Source: Andrena cerasifolii
Lineage: Eukaryota > Arthropoda > Insecta > Hymenoptera > Andrenidae
Direction of reading: 5' to 3'
NCBI RefSeq assembly: GCF_050908995.1
Contig: NC_135119.1
Coordinates: forward strand, 5,642,001-5,706,000
Length of the DNA stretch: 64,000 nucleotides
In this document: positions 46,495 through 58,850 of the stretch, one piece after another
Numbering within the stretch: the first letter of the stretch is position 1
Layout of the letters: each line of letters starts with the position of its first letter
Translations under genes and position numbers: made by a program
The notes under the pieces: model-generated
What the model was told of the DNA's origin: nothing
Databases searched by the model: none
Seen by the model: only the letters and a program-made list of their open reading frames with translations

Positions 46495-46791
46495 CAGTAG
46501 GGCGCAAAAATATTCAGACACTCTTCAAAACAGAATAACTTTTTTAAAATTGATCCAAACGACTTGAGTTTGTTTGAGAAGCTAGAAGGACTACTTTACT
46601 CGGTAAACTGTTTCGTTGTGTTGGACAAACATTGCAATTGGTCGAAATAGCGAAGAAAATAGTGAGGAACGTTTTTTCAACTTTTTTATCTGAGCCTGTA
46701 ATGAAAATTTAAAAATTCCGTTTATAGATTTGAATAAATTGTATAGATGCTGAAAATTTCATCGAAATCGGTTGATGCAGAAACGATGATG
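46495..46791. mobile_element. Tc1-like element fragment, left end only
   Basis: After TA, 'cagtagggcgcaaaaata' and 'ttcagacactc' resemble Tc1-type termini. The following 250 bases are non-coding, with 'aaatttcatcgaaatcgg' near the end. The fragment stops where the next element begins (46794). Confidence 0.4.
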
Positions 46792-46793
46792 TA

Positions 46794-47512
46794 GGGGAGA
46801 CCGGGGCAAAGTGAACCTCGGGGTAAAATAAGCTTTCTTAATTTATTCTTTAACAATAGAATTTATGTACAAATTTTGGTGACGTAATAAATGTGTGTAA
46901 TACTATAATGATAATTATGCATATTCAGATATCGAAAAATGGAAATTCATTTAAAAAATTAAAAATCAAGTTTTAGAGACTTCCAATTGGTTATCTTTTC
47001 AATTTAGCTTTTTGGATAAATGAGTCTTAAATGTGTTATTTTAACTCCAAATTTTTTCTGCGTGTTTATAACAAGCTTATAAACATACGTGTACACGCGT
47101 TTGAGAAAACAGTAATCCTAACATTATTAAATAATTAATTTTCCACTGAGTACACATTCGGGGTAAACTGAGCTGCAAAAAAAGATGCGCGAGTACTGTG
47201 CGCAATAACCTAACCTGTCAGCTAGCTGGGAAACCACGCGGCGTGATGGAACAGAATCTAACCTTAAAAAAATGAAAAATCTGCCACAGTTTTTGACAAC
47301 CACGGTTAAAAAAAAAACAGAAAATTAGGTTAATAATTACCTATATCCTTAATTAAAACTCGTATTTTATTTCTGCTCACTTTACCCCATATATGGGGTA
47401 AAGTGGTCGTTTTGGCATTTTTTTTCTAGTTGTATTTTAATATACTTTAAGTTTATTTTAAGTATTGCTATTCGTCATTTATCAATAGTAGTGTTCAAAT
47501 TATATTATAAAT
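46794..47512. mobile_element. TA-flanked TIR element (GGGGAGAYCGGGG family), copy 2
   Basis: Starts GGGGAGACCGGGGCAAAG after TA (46792-46793). It follows copy 1 (21480-22400) in the same orientation with high identity, including 'acattcggggtaaactgagc'. It has a single 'ccccatatatgggg' core at about 47385-47398 instead of five. It stops after 'attatattataaatct', before the right TIR, so it is 3'-truncated. Confidence 0.8.
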
Positions 47513-47700
47513 CTACACTCTATATACCTTTCCTTCAGAAGAGCTCCAACTAACCGTATTTCGTCGTAAGTCCAAAAATCCATTATCGATTTACGAATAT
47601 CGCAAAAATTAGCATCTTTTTTGTTGTGAATAATTTCACATTAAATCACTTTGTTTATCACTTAAAACTACCACATAATAAAAATATGGTGGGTGATTAT

Positions 47701-50589
47701 TTAAGGGTCCATTCTACGGTGCCGGTCGAAGAAAAGGCCTATTATCATAATTTTTTGACGTGAATACGTCTTTAAATTTGCTTCCACACAGGGGGGCATT
47801 CCAGTAAACCCGATCATAACAAAATCGGGGGATAAAGTTTGGCACTGCAGCTCCGAATCTATGGTATATATCCGAAATCCAATTACACCACTCCATAGCC
47901 AAGGAATCAAAGAATTTGTTGCGCTAAGTGAAGATCGTAATGCATCGCGCGCGGCGGAGGGGGTGGGGGGTGCCGCTATTTTTGTTCATGTTTTCGCTGC
48001 GTCTGGAAACTTCCGTGCTGTATAACTTCTGACTCGGCGAAGCTACGACGCTCGTTTTTGTTGCAATCGACAGCTAATGTCGAAATCTATCGATTCCCGA
48101 TATAAAAGATTAGCGACGAGTAGTTGCGCTGAAGGTATATGCAGCAAACTGGTTTCCTAAAGTTACATAATAATTGATAATGTTTGATGATGTTTAATAA
48201 TGTTTAATCATGTTTAATAATGTCTAGTAATGTTTAGTAAAGTAAGTACATCGCCCACATAATATTCTCCACACACACGCGCACCGAACGTCTACGGCAC
48301 AACAACTCTATACTGTTGGCTAATCTGGTAGAGTGCGCAGTAACTCAACAGAGCAAATACAATAGTATCTCTTTATTGATACAACGAAGTCAATAGTATT
48401 AAACCGATGAATATAAGAAATAACATAATACTGTTCGTGTAAAGGATCCCGTGTAGCATCTACTGCGTCCGGAGAAGAACTAACTGGGACGACCAAGGTC
48501 CTCGGTGGTTGATAAGCCCCAAAGAGGCCGAGCGGTGCATAGGGCCATAAAAGTAATGTTTTGTTTGTTTGATTTGCTTCCTGATCACGGCGACAGGAAA
48601 ACATTCTCTTGGGGGACATTGTACACGTATTCACGTTGAGGCGCGTATCGACGTTGCGAGGCTGCAGCGCGAGGCACGCCTCGCGCAGTGGAGAGTCTGC
48701 GGAGACTACTATTGCGAGATGAGAAGAAGACCGACTACCCACAAGCTGAATTGTCACAGAGGCAAGGGGAATCGCCCGCTCGTTCCACCCTATCCCCTCG
48801 AAGAAGTCCTACTTTTCGGTTCTTAGGGGTTGTCCATATCCGCGGGCTGTCGTGATTCGTTTCGTTCGCGTTCTGCGTTACGCGGCGGACTTTGTTGCAA
48901 CTGTTGTGTACCAGGAAATCATACTCTCGTTCAAAACTTAAACACTAAGTTGATTCAAAAGCAAATATTCTAAATGCTGATACACGGAGGTTTACAGTGA
49001 ATACAAGTATACGAGCTCTAACTGCTTGAACGCTCTGTGTCTGACAGCCGCAAAAATTCAACTGCCACCAGGGTCCTAGAGGCAGACAGCCCTTGCGGAA
49101 AACCGAAACAACGCTTCGCGCCCCCATCGGTTCGCCTTGGGTGAGGGTACCGAAGGTCGAAGTTAGTCCCACGCTTTTTAATGGCTATCTCAAGAAAGAC
49201 AGGGTGAAGTGTTGGAAAGCGTGCTTGTTGACGAAAGCCAGACGGATCTCCAACACAAGGAATTGGGTGGAGCGAGCGGGCGATTCCCCTTGCCCCTGTC
49301 ACATTTCAGCTTGTGGGTAGTCGGTCTTCTTCTCATCTCGCAATAGCACCTCGGCATGGTCACTTTGCAAAGCAGCCTCGTGATGCTCCCGTGGCAGCCT
49401 TGCGCTACCTCGAGCATGATATTTTCCTCGCTGCGAGGCTGCCTCGCAGCCCCAACAGCAAAACTCGCAGGGTTATTCTCCAGCTACGCCCGCCACCCCG
49501 TGGCGAGTACAACCCCCCGCAGTGCCTCATCGAATTTTATGGCTTTCGACCCTCGAAGGGTTTGGAATACCATTCGGAAGTGAGAAATGTTCAGGATTTC
49601 AGAATTTCTCATCAAATGTTTGCTTCTTTTCTTCATCGTATCAAAGGGAAGTGGCGCAAAATGGATTCCTGGCGTTCCGTCGATTAAAGTCATACCAAGT
49701 ATCATGCAAATCTGCCTACTTTGACACAGGTTATTTTTATTCTTTATGTAAAAGTTGTCCGATTTACACGGCATTTGAAAACATTGGAAAAAGCCCAAGG
49801 GATCCATCGGCGGCACCTCCATATCCATACGATAAGGAACAAAGAATTATTTTATTTTTGAAACAGGTAGGTACAGGGTGATTCTGGAGCTACGTCCGTC
49901 AAAGAGATGCGGCCTGGTACCCCGTGGCGAGGTCAACTCCCCGCAGTGCCTCACCGAATTTTTTGGTTTTTGACCATCGAAAGGGGTTGGGGTGGACTTC
50001 CGCATTTCTCATCAGATCTTTGCGAAAACGATGCCAATTGATTCCTCATGTTTCGCCGATGAAACTGACACCAAGAACGACGTAATTGGGATCATAATGA
50101 AGGAAATTAAATGAAAAAATGATTTCCATAACCTCAAGCTAATTTCGTTAATTATTTCGTGTCACTTCCACATCGATACGATAAAGAATGCAGAATTTCT
50201 CAATACGCTAAAATGAATATTTCACATTCTCACCATCGACAGCGGGGCGCCGACCTCAATTCGCTACGGTCAGCCGAGGATTCATACCTGTTTCAGAAAT
50301 AAAATAATTCTTTATTCTTTATCGTATCGATATGGAAATGATGCCGTTGGATTCCTTGCGTTTTTCCGATGAAAATCATACGAAATTTCATGTAAATCGG
50401 ACTACATATTATTACCGAAATTAACTTGAGTTTATGGAATTTAATTTTTCATGGAATTTCTATTCTATACGGCCAGGAACAATGAACATTGACCAAAAAA
50501 AAACATTAAAATCCGTGCATTAGTTGCTGAAAAAAAAATTATTGAAAATAAGCTTCTTTTTCCACCGGCAAAGTAGAATGGACCCTTAA
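47701..50589. mobile_element. 2.9-kb TTAA-bounded element, no intact transposase
   Basis: TTAA at 47701-47704 and 50586-50589 bounds ends GGGTCCATTCTACGGTGCC and, reversed, GGGTCCATTCTACTTTGCC. The length would suit a decayed autonomous piggyBac-like element, but I recognise no transposase motif. The interior contains an inverted pair (48705-48790 with 49268-49350, 'gaagaagaccgactaccc'), a direct repeat (49488-49565 and 49905-49990, 'ccccgcagtgcctca') and another inverted pair (about 49805-49865 with 50285-50335). ORFs of 75-145 codons are mirror or chance frames. It may be a composite of several insertions. Confidence 0.6.
48176..48241. repeat. Short tandem repeat, unit about 11 bp
   Basis: Six or so imperfect units of 'taatgtttaa' type ('gataatgtttgatgatgttt' at the start), within the 2.9-kb element. 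Confidence 0.85.
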
Positions 50590-51315
50590 GGGGTCATGCT
50601 CAGTCAGCAGGCCGAAAAAAGGGTGGTCTTTGGAAATTTTTTACTCAAAAGCTATAACACATTTCTCAAAAAATCTTTTTTCCTTTTAAGGATTGCATCT
50701 AGTACTGTGCATCCTAATTTTTTTATTTAAAAATAGTTATCAATAACTAAGTTATTATCCATCACTCTTAGACTCTCTAAAAAAAAGGCTTATGCGCGAT
50801 GACCACTGCTGCTCGAAAGTCGATCATCTAAAATAAAAAATTCAAAAGAATTTACTTATTATATTATATTATCGAGTATTTGAACGAAGGATTTTTCGAA
50901 ATATTGATTTGGGAAAAAATGGCTGATGTTTAAAGTAAAAGCTTCAATTTTTATCATTAATCGTGTCTGATTTTCGTCAATTAAAAGAAAACTAAGCATC
51001 GGATAAAAAGATCCTTCGTTCAAATACTAGATAATATAATATAATAAGTAAATTCCTTTGAATTTTTTATTTTAGATGATCGACTTTCGAGCAGCAGTGG
51101 TCACCGCAGAAGCCTTTTTTTAGACAACCTTCGAGTGATGGACAATAAATTAGTTATTGATAAATATTTTTAAATAAAAAAATTACGATGCACGGTACTA
51201 GATGCAATCCTTAAAAGGAAAAATGATTTTCTGAGAAATGTGTTATAGCTTTTGAGTAAAAAATTTCCAAATACCACCCCTTTTTTCGGCCTCCTGACTG
51301 AGCATGACCCCTTAA
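50586..51315. mobile_element. 730-bp palindromic element, TTAA target
   Basis: TTAA at 50586-50589 (shared with the preceding element) and 51312-51315. Ends are GGGGTCATGCTCAGTCAG on both sides. Arms of about 310 bp pair well ('gatcatctaaaataaaa' and mirror, 'ttcgttcaaatact' and mirror), with a loop of about 100 bases near 50900-51000. Terminal bases GGGGTCA are shared with the 19483 element, but the interior differs. No coding sequence. Confidence 0.85.
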
Positions 51316-51856
51316 GTTCACTTGACCATCAACAAGTCAGATAATATTGGGCTTTACAAGTTCAACAGGATAATTTCCGTTATCTTATAACCATTGATGC
51401 CACGTTCTAGGTGTATGACCGAACAGTGTAGTTACAGTGCTGTCTACATAAGTGATACATTTTGTGATTCCATAAGTAATAAATGATAATCCACTATCTC
51501 CACTACTGTTGTAGTTGCCGCGGTGAGAAAGAGACACTGGTGACGAGCGGGAAAGCACCGCAATTTACAGCTTGTCGCTGTTGTCTGCCCTCTCGGTCGC
51601 TCTCAATCCTTCTCACGCGCCGCGGCACAGATAAAGGCAAGCCGAATAGAACACCCGATTCGAAAGTTGATACTGGCCGGTCCCGAACCAGTTTCACTTT
51701 GAGAGACATAACTGTACTTGTGATTCCAGACACCCTGAAAATGAACTACAGCATTATACATACACACAATGGGAACCGAGTACCTCACGATTGACATTAT
51801 CACGTCGACAGAATTCAGTCGTTCCAGTAACAATTCCGCTGGGACAAGATCTTCAG
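51316..51856. other. Unassigned DNA between TTAA elements
   Basis: 51500-51720 is GC-richer and holds overlapping ORFs on both strands (51483-51794 plus; 51503-51733 and 51603-51887 minus) without known motifs. No gene is called. Confidence 0.35.
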
Positions 51857-52570
51857 TTAAGGGGTCACTCCTCTGTGAACGCTGCAAAATTGATCAATTT
51901 TCCTGATTTTTTGTTAAGCGATACGTATGCCTGTCTTTATGATTCTCCTTGTAGTTTAATTAGTTACTATTTCGTCATACATAAATATTTTTTATTCAGT
52001 TTTAAATTTATCCTTTATTGTGCTTATTTCGCCCGCAATAAATGTATGTTTAAGAATCATGTCTCGCCGGCGTAGATGATTAGAGCTCTCAGGGCGGACC
52101 AAACCAAAAAGATCAAGAAGATCCTTAATCAGTATGTTTGTCGTTATTGTCGGGAGCGAAAGAAATAATTTGTGTTGAAGATTGGCAAAATGGCGAATGC
52201 TGGAATTGAAAAGACCCAAATTTCATCATTCTTTTTCAGTCATTTTTAATAAAAAAAAGTATGATAAACTCAAGAGAAAAATATATTTTTGCTTGTGACG
52301 AGAGCTATTAGTATGTGAACTATTCTGTAAAATTTTCAAAGCAATTGGCGAAGCAGTTTTAGAGATTTTATTTACGCAAGGTGGAAAAAGTACATTTCGA
52401 GAAAAACGCGTTTGAAGTTCAGGAACTCGAGTATTCGCGACGAGGGGTGTACGTAAGGGCTGTACGAGCCACAATACTTGAAATTTATCTTCCATAATTT
52501 AACAGTATATTTTCGAAAAATAAAAAAGAAATCGATTTTTTCAAGGTGTCACAGAGGAATGCCCCTTTAA
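51857..52570. mobile_element. 714-bp TTAA-bounded element
   Basis: TTAA at 51857-51860, then GGGGTCACTCCTCTGTGA. The right end, reversed, is GGGGCATTCCTCTGTGA preceded by TTTAA. The TIR is about 18 bp, and the interior is not palindromic, unlike its neighbours. No transposase motif. Confidence 0.7.
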
Positions 52571-52780
52571 GGCAAACTGGTTATAAACAAATCGCTAATC
52601 AGCCTTAAGAATAATTACCACATAAGTAGGACCTATATGAGCACCTGCATATTTTCTCAGTTCTGAAGATTATGAAATATCTGAAAGTTCTTTTCAAATA
52701 AATATAAAACTCTTCACGTTTTATTGGGTTGATCCATATGAAATTGCTGATCACGGATCTCGGAAAAGCTCCTTTTGTAT

Positions 52781-53357
52781 TAGGGCAGGGACTATTCGAA
52801 TAATTTAATATTCGAATATTTTACGTGTATTCGAATGGTACGAATAAACTTCGAATATTTGAGTATTCGAATGTTATTATTCGAATACTATTCGAATACT
52901 GATGTATACTCAAATATTCGAAGTTTATTCGTAGCATTCGAATACTGATGTATTCGAATAGTATGGTGTGAAGTGGGTCAAAATTAGCTTATAAGATTTC
53001 ACCCTGACAAATGAACCTAAAGAACTTGATTTATAATTCACACCATACTACTCGAATACTTAAATATTCGAATTTTTCGGTATTCGAATATTCGAATACT
53101 TCAGTTGCTCAATTATTTGGCGAATATAATTCGAATACCCAAGTATTCGAATACTATTCGAATATTTAAGTATTCGAATATTCGAACACTTCGGTTGCTC
53201 AATTATTTGTCGAATATTATTCGAATATCCAAGTATCTAAATACTATTCGAATATTTAAGTATTCGAATGGTATTCGAATTATATTCGCCAAATAATTGA
53301 GCAACCGAAGTATTCGAATAGGGCTGGGATAGTCCCAGACAAATAGTCCCAGCCCTA
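52781..53357. mobile_element. hAT-type element filled with ATTCGAAT repeats
   Basis: Ends are TAGGGCAGGGACTATT and, reversed, TAGGGCTGGGACTATT. The flanking octamers TTTTGTAT (52773-52780) and CTTTGTAT (53358-53365) match at seven of eight positions. The interior is dominated by 'tattcgaata' motifs in both orientations, so it folds back on itself. An inner 'tatggtgtgaa'..'ttcacaccata' pair (about 52960-53049) encloses unique sequence and may be a further small insertion. ORFs rich in Ile/Arg/Tyr here are repeat translations. Confidence 0.75.
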
Positions 53358-53365
53358 CTTTGTAT

Positions 53366-54059
53366 ACTATGCTGAGGACACAATAACAATTGCTAACGCT
53401 GACTACGACTCGAGAAATATCACAGAAACTCAAGAAAATATAATAAATAAAATAGTTGAAAGACAAAAAATATTTTATATGCATATAATTTTAAATGAAC
53501 CAACCTAATAGTTTCAATTAGCTGACACATTTTACGTTGACTTTTTATAATGGTAAATCGTAATTGTACGAATGGGGAAATACTACGTATGAAGGCTAGT
53601 GTAGATATACGCGAGACTCATCCACGATGCAAGATGTTCCGTTGAGATCAATTCGAGGTCTCCTAGAATTCCTTACGTTCCCCTAAGCTTACTTGAAAGG
53701 GCATGAGAGAACAGAGATTTATTACCTGCAGCTAGTTTCAATATTGGAAAAGGGACCACAAAAGACGTATAAAAGATTTTTATCCAACGGAACGTTCAAG
53801 GATTACGTTTCTTTAATAAATACATTGCAACATAGCTGAACACGTATCACACAGATAACAAGATGACTACGAACTGCACAGGGTGTAAAAATAATTACAT
53901 GTCATGGTTCACGCAGGTGCTTCTACCCCTCTGGATCGATGGAGATCTGTTAAAAAAAAAATGCCCCACAAAATTGATCTTGATCTCGAAATTCAAGATT
54001 CAATTTTATTTATTTCAATGTGTTCTACTCATTGTCAGTGGGAAATAAAAAGTGTCAAA
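53366..54059. other. Unassigned DNA
   Basis: No gene or repeat is recognised. The ORF at 53863-54048 has no recognisable motif. Confidence 0.4.
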
Positions 54060-54197
54060 GGCCGGTATTGATAGACGCTACTTATTCTTAAGCAAATGCT
54101 TAAGCATTCGGCCTCCTTTACTAGCTACTAGGTTATTAGAGGATGCCGCATGCTTAAGTATTTGCTTAAGAATAAGTAGCGACTATGAATACCAGCC
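54060..54197. mobile_element. 138-bp palindromic MITE
   Basis: Arms of about 48 bp: GGCCGGTATTGATAGACGC on the left and, reversed, GGCTGGTATTCATAGTCGC on the right, both continuing 'tacttattcttaagcaaat'. AAA flanks both ends and may be the duplication. Superfamily not assigned. Confidence 0.75.
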
Positions 54198-54584
54198 AAA
54201 GGAACCATTTCTGTCGTTCAGTGTTTGAAACATTCTATGGCACATAGTTCCTTCGATACTTTTTTCTCGTTTTGGTGAGACAAACACGTTGAAGTAAAAG
54301 AAATTTGACCCTAAATTTCAAGGTGGAGGTTAATTTTGCGGTACACTTTTTTAATTAACCTCCGCCAATTCAGAGGTGTAGAATCACCTGTGTGATTCAT
54401 TCGTATTAATACCCCTCCGTGGTCACACCTTCTTCTAATCACAAATCGGTCACATGGGGTTCACTGCACTCCAGCATCCTTTTTGACATACCATTTTCGT
54501 ATTTTTTTAATTTTTTAACTTTATATAAAAGAAGCTGTGCTATTAAAGAAAAAGAAAAAAGTGTCCAATCCATATCCCACCATC
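54198..54584. other. Unassigned DNA
   Basis: No gene is recognised. 'ttaattaacctccgccaatt' near 54355 and the short ORF at 54419-54607 carry no motif. Confidence 0.35.
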
Positions 54585-54762
54585 GCGAACAACGAGTTAT
54601 AACATAATATCGTAAAATAACCAGATTTTCAGGAATAAATTACACCCGCTTAGAGTGAATTTGGGCAGCAAACAAACATTGGGTTGTAATCAGGAGGAAA
54701 TTCCCTACATATTCACAAAGTTTTAGAATTTTTCGAATTTCCGGGTTCAAGATGTTCCCTTG
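54585..54762. mobile_element. Right half of CAAGGGA-family MITE
   Basis: Matches the right half of the 17619-18036 MITE from 'gagttataaca' to the terminus 'atgttcccttg', followed by TAA (54763-54765). That TAA coincides with the TAA expected in the adjoining GGGTAATT-family element, which shows the insertion site. The left half is lost. Confidence 0.75.
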
Positions 54763-55346
54763 TAAGTCGACTAAGTGATGCTTTTAATGTTAAAAATACA
54801 AAAAAAAGTTTCTCAAAATAGATACCGTGATATCTCAAGGCAAATTATTTATTTTTTAATGACAATTCTGATAATCCAAACATATTTGTGGACTTTTTTA
54901 CTCTTTTCTCACATTTTATTTTTATTTCATGTGTGATGAATGTGGAAGGAAGAAGAAAAGACAATTAAATTTAGAAAAGCAGAAATAATATCTGCACCTA
55001 TTTATTTTTTTTTTATAACTGTATAAATTAAAAAGATCTTTCATTTTACTTTGCTTTTACTATTTTTTTTAAACAAAAAGTTAAAATTAACAAGTGTAAA
55101 TAGAAAGTTAAACGTTTTTCGAAATGCGGCACCACCCCCGCACGTGCGGCGTCTCTCCTAAAAAATGGATGTTTTTAGTTTCAATTTTTGAAGGGTGACA
55201 GATATTAAAATTTTGATTTTCTTTAATGCTAGTAGTAGGACAATATGTTCAACTAACAATATGTATCCTTGGACCAAATTTTCATTGCAAAATTTTGACA
55301 CGGTGACAATTTTGCGTAAGGTGCAGCTACTGCCCCAGAATTACCC
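54763..55346. mobile_element. TA-flanked TIR element (GGGTAATT family), copy 2, inverted
   Basis: Reverse-complement match to 12573-13330 without the inner palindrome. The terminus reads GGGTAATTCTGGGGCAGT from 55346 inward, after TA (55347-55348). Shared blocks include 'ccgcacgtgcgg', 'ttgaagggtgacag' and 'gataccgtgatatctcaagg'. The other end is cut by the CAAGGGA MITE at 54762. Confidence 0.8.
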
Positions 55347-55348
55347 TA

Positions 55349-55736
55349 AGTGAATAATGTCACGAACAAACTCATTTTTACTTTTACATCTTTCGTAATA
55401 CTTTGAATTTCGAAGCCATTAGTACGTAGGTACACTGCACGTAATTCTATCTCTTGACATTCCAGATTGGAGGGAACGCGAACGCAACAGGAGTGGACTA
55501 TCGACAGGAGCGTATTATTAACCGTGCCACGCAACACACGCAAAACGTTTCCACCAAATCGGAATTCCAATTTGAAAAATTTGTGGGAATTGGAGGAGAA
55601 AACACGTGGACACTTCTTCGACAGACGTGATTACAAGGATCACTGCCGAAACCACGTTACATGCGCTTATGTTGTTTCGTTCACATAAAATTGTATATAA
55701 CACAAACAAGGAAAACTATATTTTACTTAAGGGTGT
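55349..55736. other. Unassigned DNA
   Basis: Short ORFs on both strands (55346-55570 minus, 55467-55688 plus) overlap. No motif is recognised. Confidence 0.35.
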
Positions 55737-57700
55737 ACAGGGGTATTTCGAGGTCAAAAAATCGTTTTTTTCCCTCGACTTTTTATGATAGCCACAAGTG
55801 TTAGGAGTATTTAAAAAAAGATTTCATTGAAAATTTTGAAAAGTTGCGTGAGTTACAGCGTAAAAAGTAACGGGCGGGTCAATGCAGGTAAACGCGCCGT
55901 GGCAGGCTTTAAAGCCGTTTTTCTCGAAACCATGTTTCTCAAGACGGTAAACATCGTAACTCGAGAACGGATCGATATTTTTTGTTGAAATTTTAACTGA
56001 ACCTACGAAACACTTCTCCGCAATGTGGAACTCGCCCACCAAGACCGCATAACTTTAACAACATTTAAGAGAACATTGGATCACAGAATTACTTCAGTAA
56101 AATCCTTCAGTAAAGTCATATATGTATTTTGCACATTTTTCGTGCTGAATTCGAGTATTTTTCGGATTTTAGCTAGGACCTACCGTTCTTTATATATATT
56201 GGCTTGAATATGGCCAAAATAGGCTCTTTTGGCATGTTTAACCTCAATTTTCTCAAAATCCTGACTTGCTACGCCATTTTCACGCCCAAATTCGTTTTTA
56301 GCGAGCAAAAATTCATCGGAAGCGATATATTTCATTAAGGTTCAAAAACCTTGTCGGGCAGAATAATTTTTTATATTAGTAAGGTAAGTGACTTGTTGGC
56401 TCCTACGTGTAGCACTGTAGCATGTGGCATGGAACGAAAGGATTATCTTACCAGATATTTACTTTAGTATGTATAAACAATAATCTACGGGGTCCTCGTG
56501 CCATTTTCAAGCACAGCTAGCATCGTGGATAGAATAATGAGAAGGAAAACAAGAACATTTCACCGATATGCATCTTATGTTCTAATCAAGATGTCAATCG
56601 TGTATGGAAGGCCACCCAAAACATCAATTGTAGATGTCGAGAAAAAATTTAGCAAAATTCCTAGTCTTTTGTTTTCGTGTCACATGCTACATGCAGAAGC
56701 CAGAACGCCACTCAACTCACGTTATTAACATACAAAATCATTAATAACCAAATTCGGTTTAGTTGAGTTTCGCCAATAGTAAAAGCTTTAAACCGTTGAA
56801 GTTTTTGAGCTATGTTTACTAAGATTTTTTACTGAATTTTCTGTGTCTAGGGTCATCGGTTTGGGCTGGACGGTGATAAATCAGTGACACAACGATTATA
56901 TAAGTACCTATATAGACTAAAGAAATTTATTTAGGTAATATTACATTTAACGTGGAAACTGACGATTTAATTACTTAACAGTTGCTGCCTACCTTGAAGG
57001 GGCGAAACCACTTTAAAAAATCGGAGAAATCAATTTTTTCGCTCATTTTCTGAAAGACTTACGTTTCAAGAATGGTCTCTCCAATTTGTATGAAGAAATT
57101 CGTAAAATTGACGGAGATATAGTATTTTCCGTGAAGCGGTGTCAAGCGCGCGACTGAACCGAGCGGAACTTTGAAAGCGTTTTTCTCAGAAAGACATTTT
57201 TCAACCGCGTTCACAGTATACAGAGAAAACTATACATCCAATTGACATGAGCAACGGAATTTATTGTACAAAAAACCCGTCTTTATTACGCGACGATCAG
57301 TTTTTTTTTAATTAACTGCCTTCTTTTAATTTACCCCAAAAAATGTTTTTTCCACAGTTGTCCGCCATTTTGTTATCTTTTGTGATATTGACATTTTTTA
57401 ATAGTCGCGTAATAGACATAGGCTTCTAATTTCTAAATATTTTTGTCCTTTTGAATTCAAATTGACCATATGGCTGAGGGACTGTCAATGCCACAGGAAC
57501 GATTTTACCGCAGCGCACATTTTGACGAAGAATATACCGGAAACGAATTTATGAATTTGGTTAAAAAAAAAATTTATCCTTCAATATGTACATATTAATT
57601 ATACTAAGAAATACATTGAATGACTTGCGTTATTTGGTTGAAAAAAAATCCCCAAAACACCCTTACTTTTCAGACTATTACAGTGGTGTACCCCCTTAAG
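55737..57700. mobile_element. Candidate 2-kb TTAA-bounded element or two fragments
   Basis: TTAA at 55737-55740, then GGGTGTACAGGGG. On the right, reversed, TTAA (57697-57700) then GGGGGTACACCACTGTAATA. Only about nine terminal bases agree, so this may be two different elements rather than one. The right terminus with 'ctgaaaagtaag' resembles the ends of the 41240-41958 palindrome. 'ggtttgggctggacggtga' at 56860 repeats part of the 40539-41044 element. Two distant segments share 'gcgtttttctc'-like phrases. No transposase is recognised. Confidence 0.4.
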
Positions 57701-58850
57701 CCAATATTTCTTCCTTCGTAAATAACTTTTGAATTTTATCTTGGTTACTCCCCAACGCATGTTGAAATTCTGTTAGCAGAATTCTCCTCACCTGATTCTT
57801 GCAAAAGTGGTGGCAATGAATTATCTTTCGTTAATATAAACGTGTACACATCCCTGCCACCACCAATTTTACTTTTCAACCACCGCACCCAACTTGTATT
57901 TCCTTATTTTATTCCCATCTATCCGAAAATCCATAAATTCGATAAGAGTATAAGAGGTCGACAATAGCCAAATACATTTACCCGAAACATCGTTATGGCT
58001 CCGCGAAGCCCGCAAAACCGACGAGCCAGTGGAAAGATCTATCTCCGGAGCACGGATATACCGTCCATCCATGAACGAAGTATGCCAGCAAACGTCTCCT
58101 GAACACGATAAATTACCGGCGGCACTTTTCAATCTAAGTAAGTGCATCAGTCCAAACCGCTCGGACCTCATGATACGCGCAACAGGACAACGTCGACGGA
58201 AGGGAGCCTGGACCGCCTGGGGAAAAAGCTGCATCGTGAGTGACGTGGCGCAAGGGAACCGGGGTCATTGATGAAAAGTAGCGAAATCGATGGGTGAAGA
58301 TGAAAAGGCGCCAGAATGGAAGTGAACTGCGCGAAATATCGTGGAGGGCGGCAGGTAGAAGGAGAGGGCGCGAGGTTAGGTGCTTAAGAGGAAGATAGAT
58401 TCTCTGTACTAATATTTCTTCGGGAAAGTTTCGACGTGTCAAAAGCAGCGGCGTCGCGTCGTATCGACTGCAGCATCATATTGGACGCGAGGTGAGACTG
58501 CTGATGCCGGTGGAGGAGATCGTGAAGGGTGGACAGAAAGGTCAGGCATGCTTGGGGAGAGAACGAGGGAAGCGACGCTGGCAAACAGGTGTCATAAAGG
58601 GAGAACGTGTGTTCATGCGGGCGAAGGTGGCCGGGTGGAAACCAAAACGTGACGGACTTACATTTCGCAGCGGAGGCTTTCATGTACGGTTGACTAGGCG
58701 ATCTTTGTACAGGAATCGTTGAGGTTACAATAATTCGGAATTAGAACACCTTATCTGAATGGAATCATGTCGTAATTTAACAAAGCTTCACATGCAGTGG
58801 GGTTCATGCCTGCAACGTAAGAGTTCAAGTTTTATGGACGAGGTTGGATG
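57701..58850. other. GC-richer stretch, no gene recognised
   Basis: 57980-58740 has much higher G+C than its surroundings and several overlapping ORFs on both strands (57869-58234, 58134-58442 and 58384-58683 minus; 58029-58271 and 58492-58722 plus). None gives a recognisable protein. Open frames in several phases are expected at this composition. It could be an exon, UTR or CpG island of an unseen host gene. Confidence 0.3.

Noticed and set aside
48320..48757. 145-codon minus-strand ORF
   Set aside because: It lies inside a transposon-like region that contains an inverted copy of part of it; no transposase or host motif is seen.
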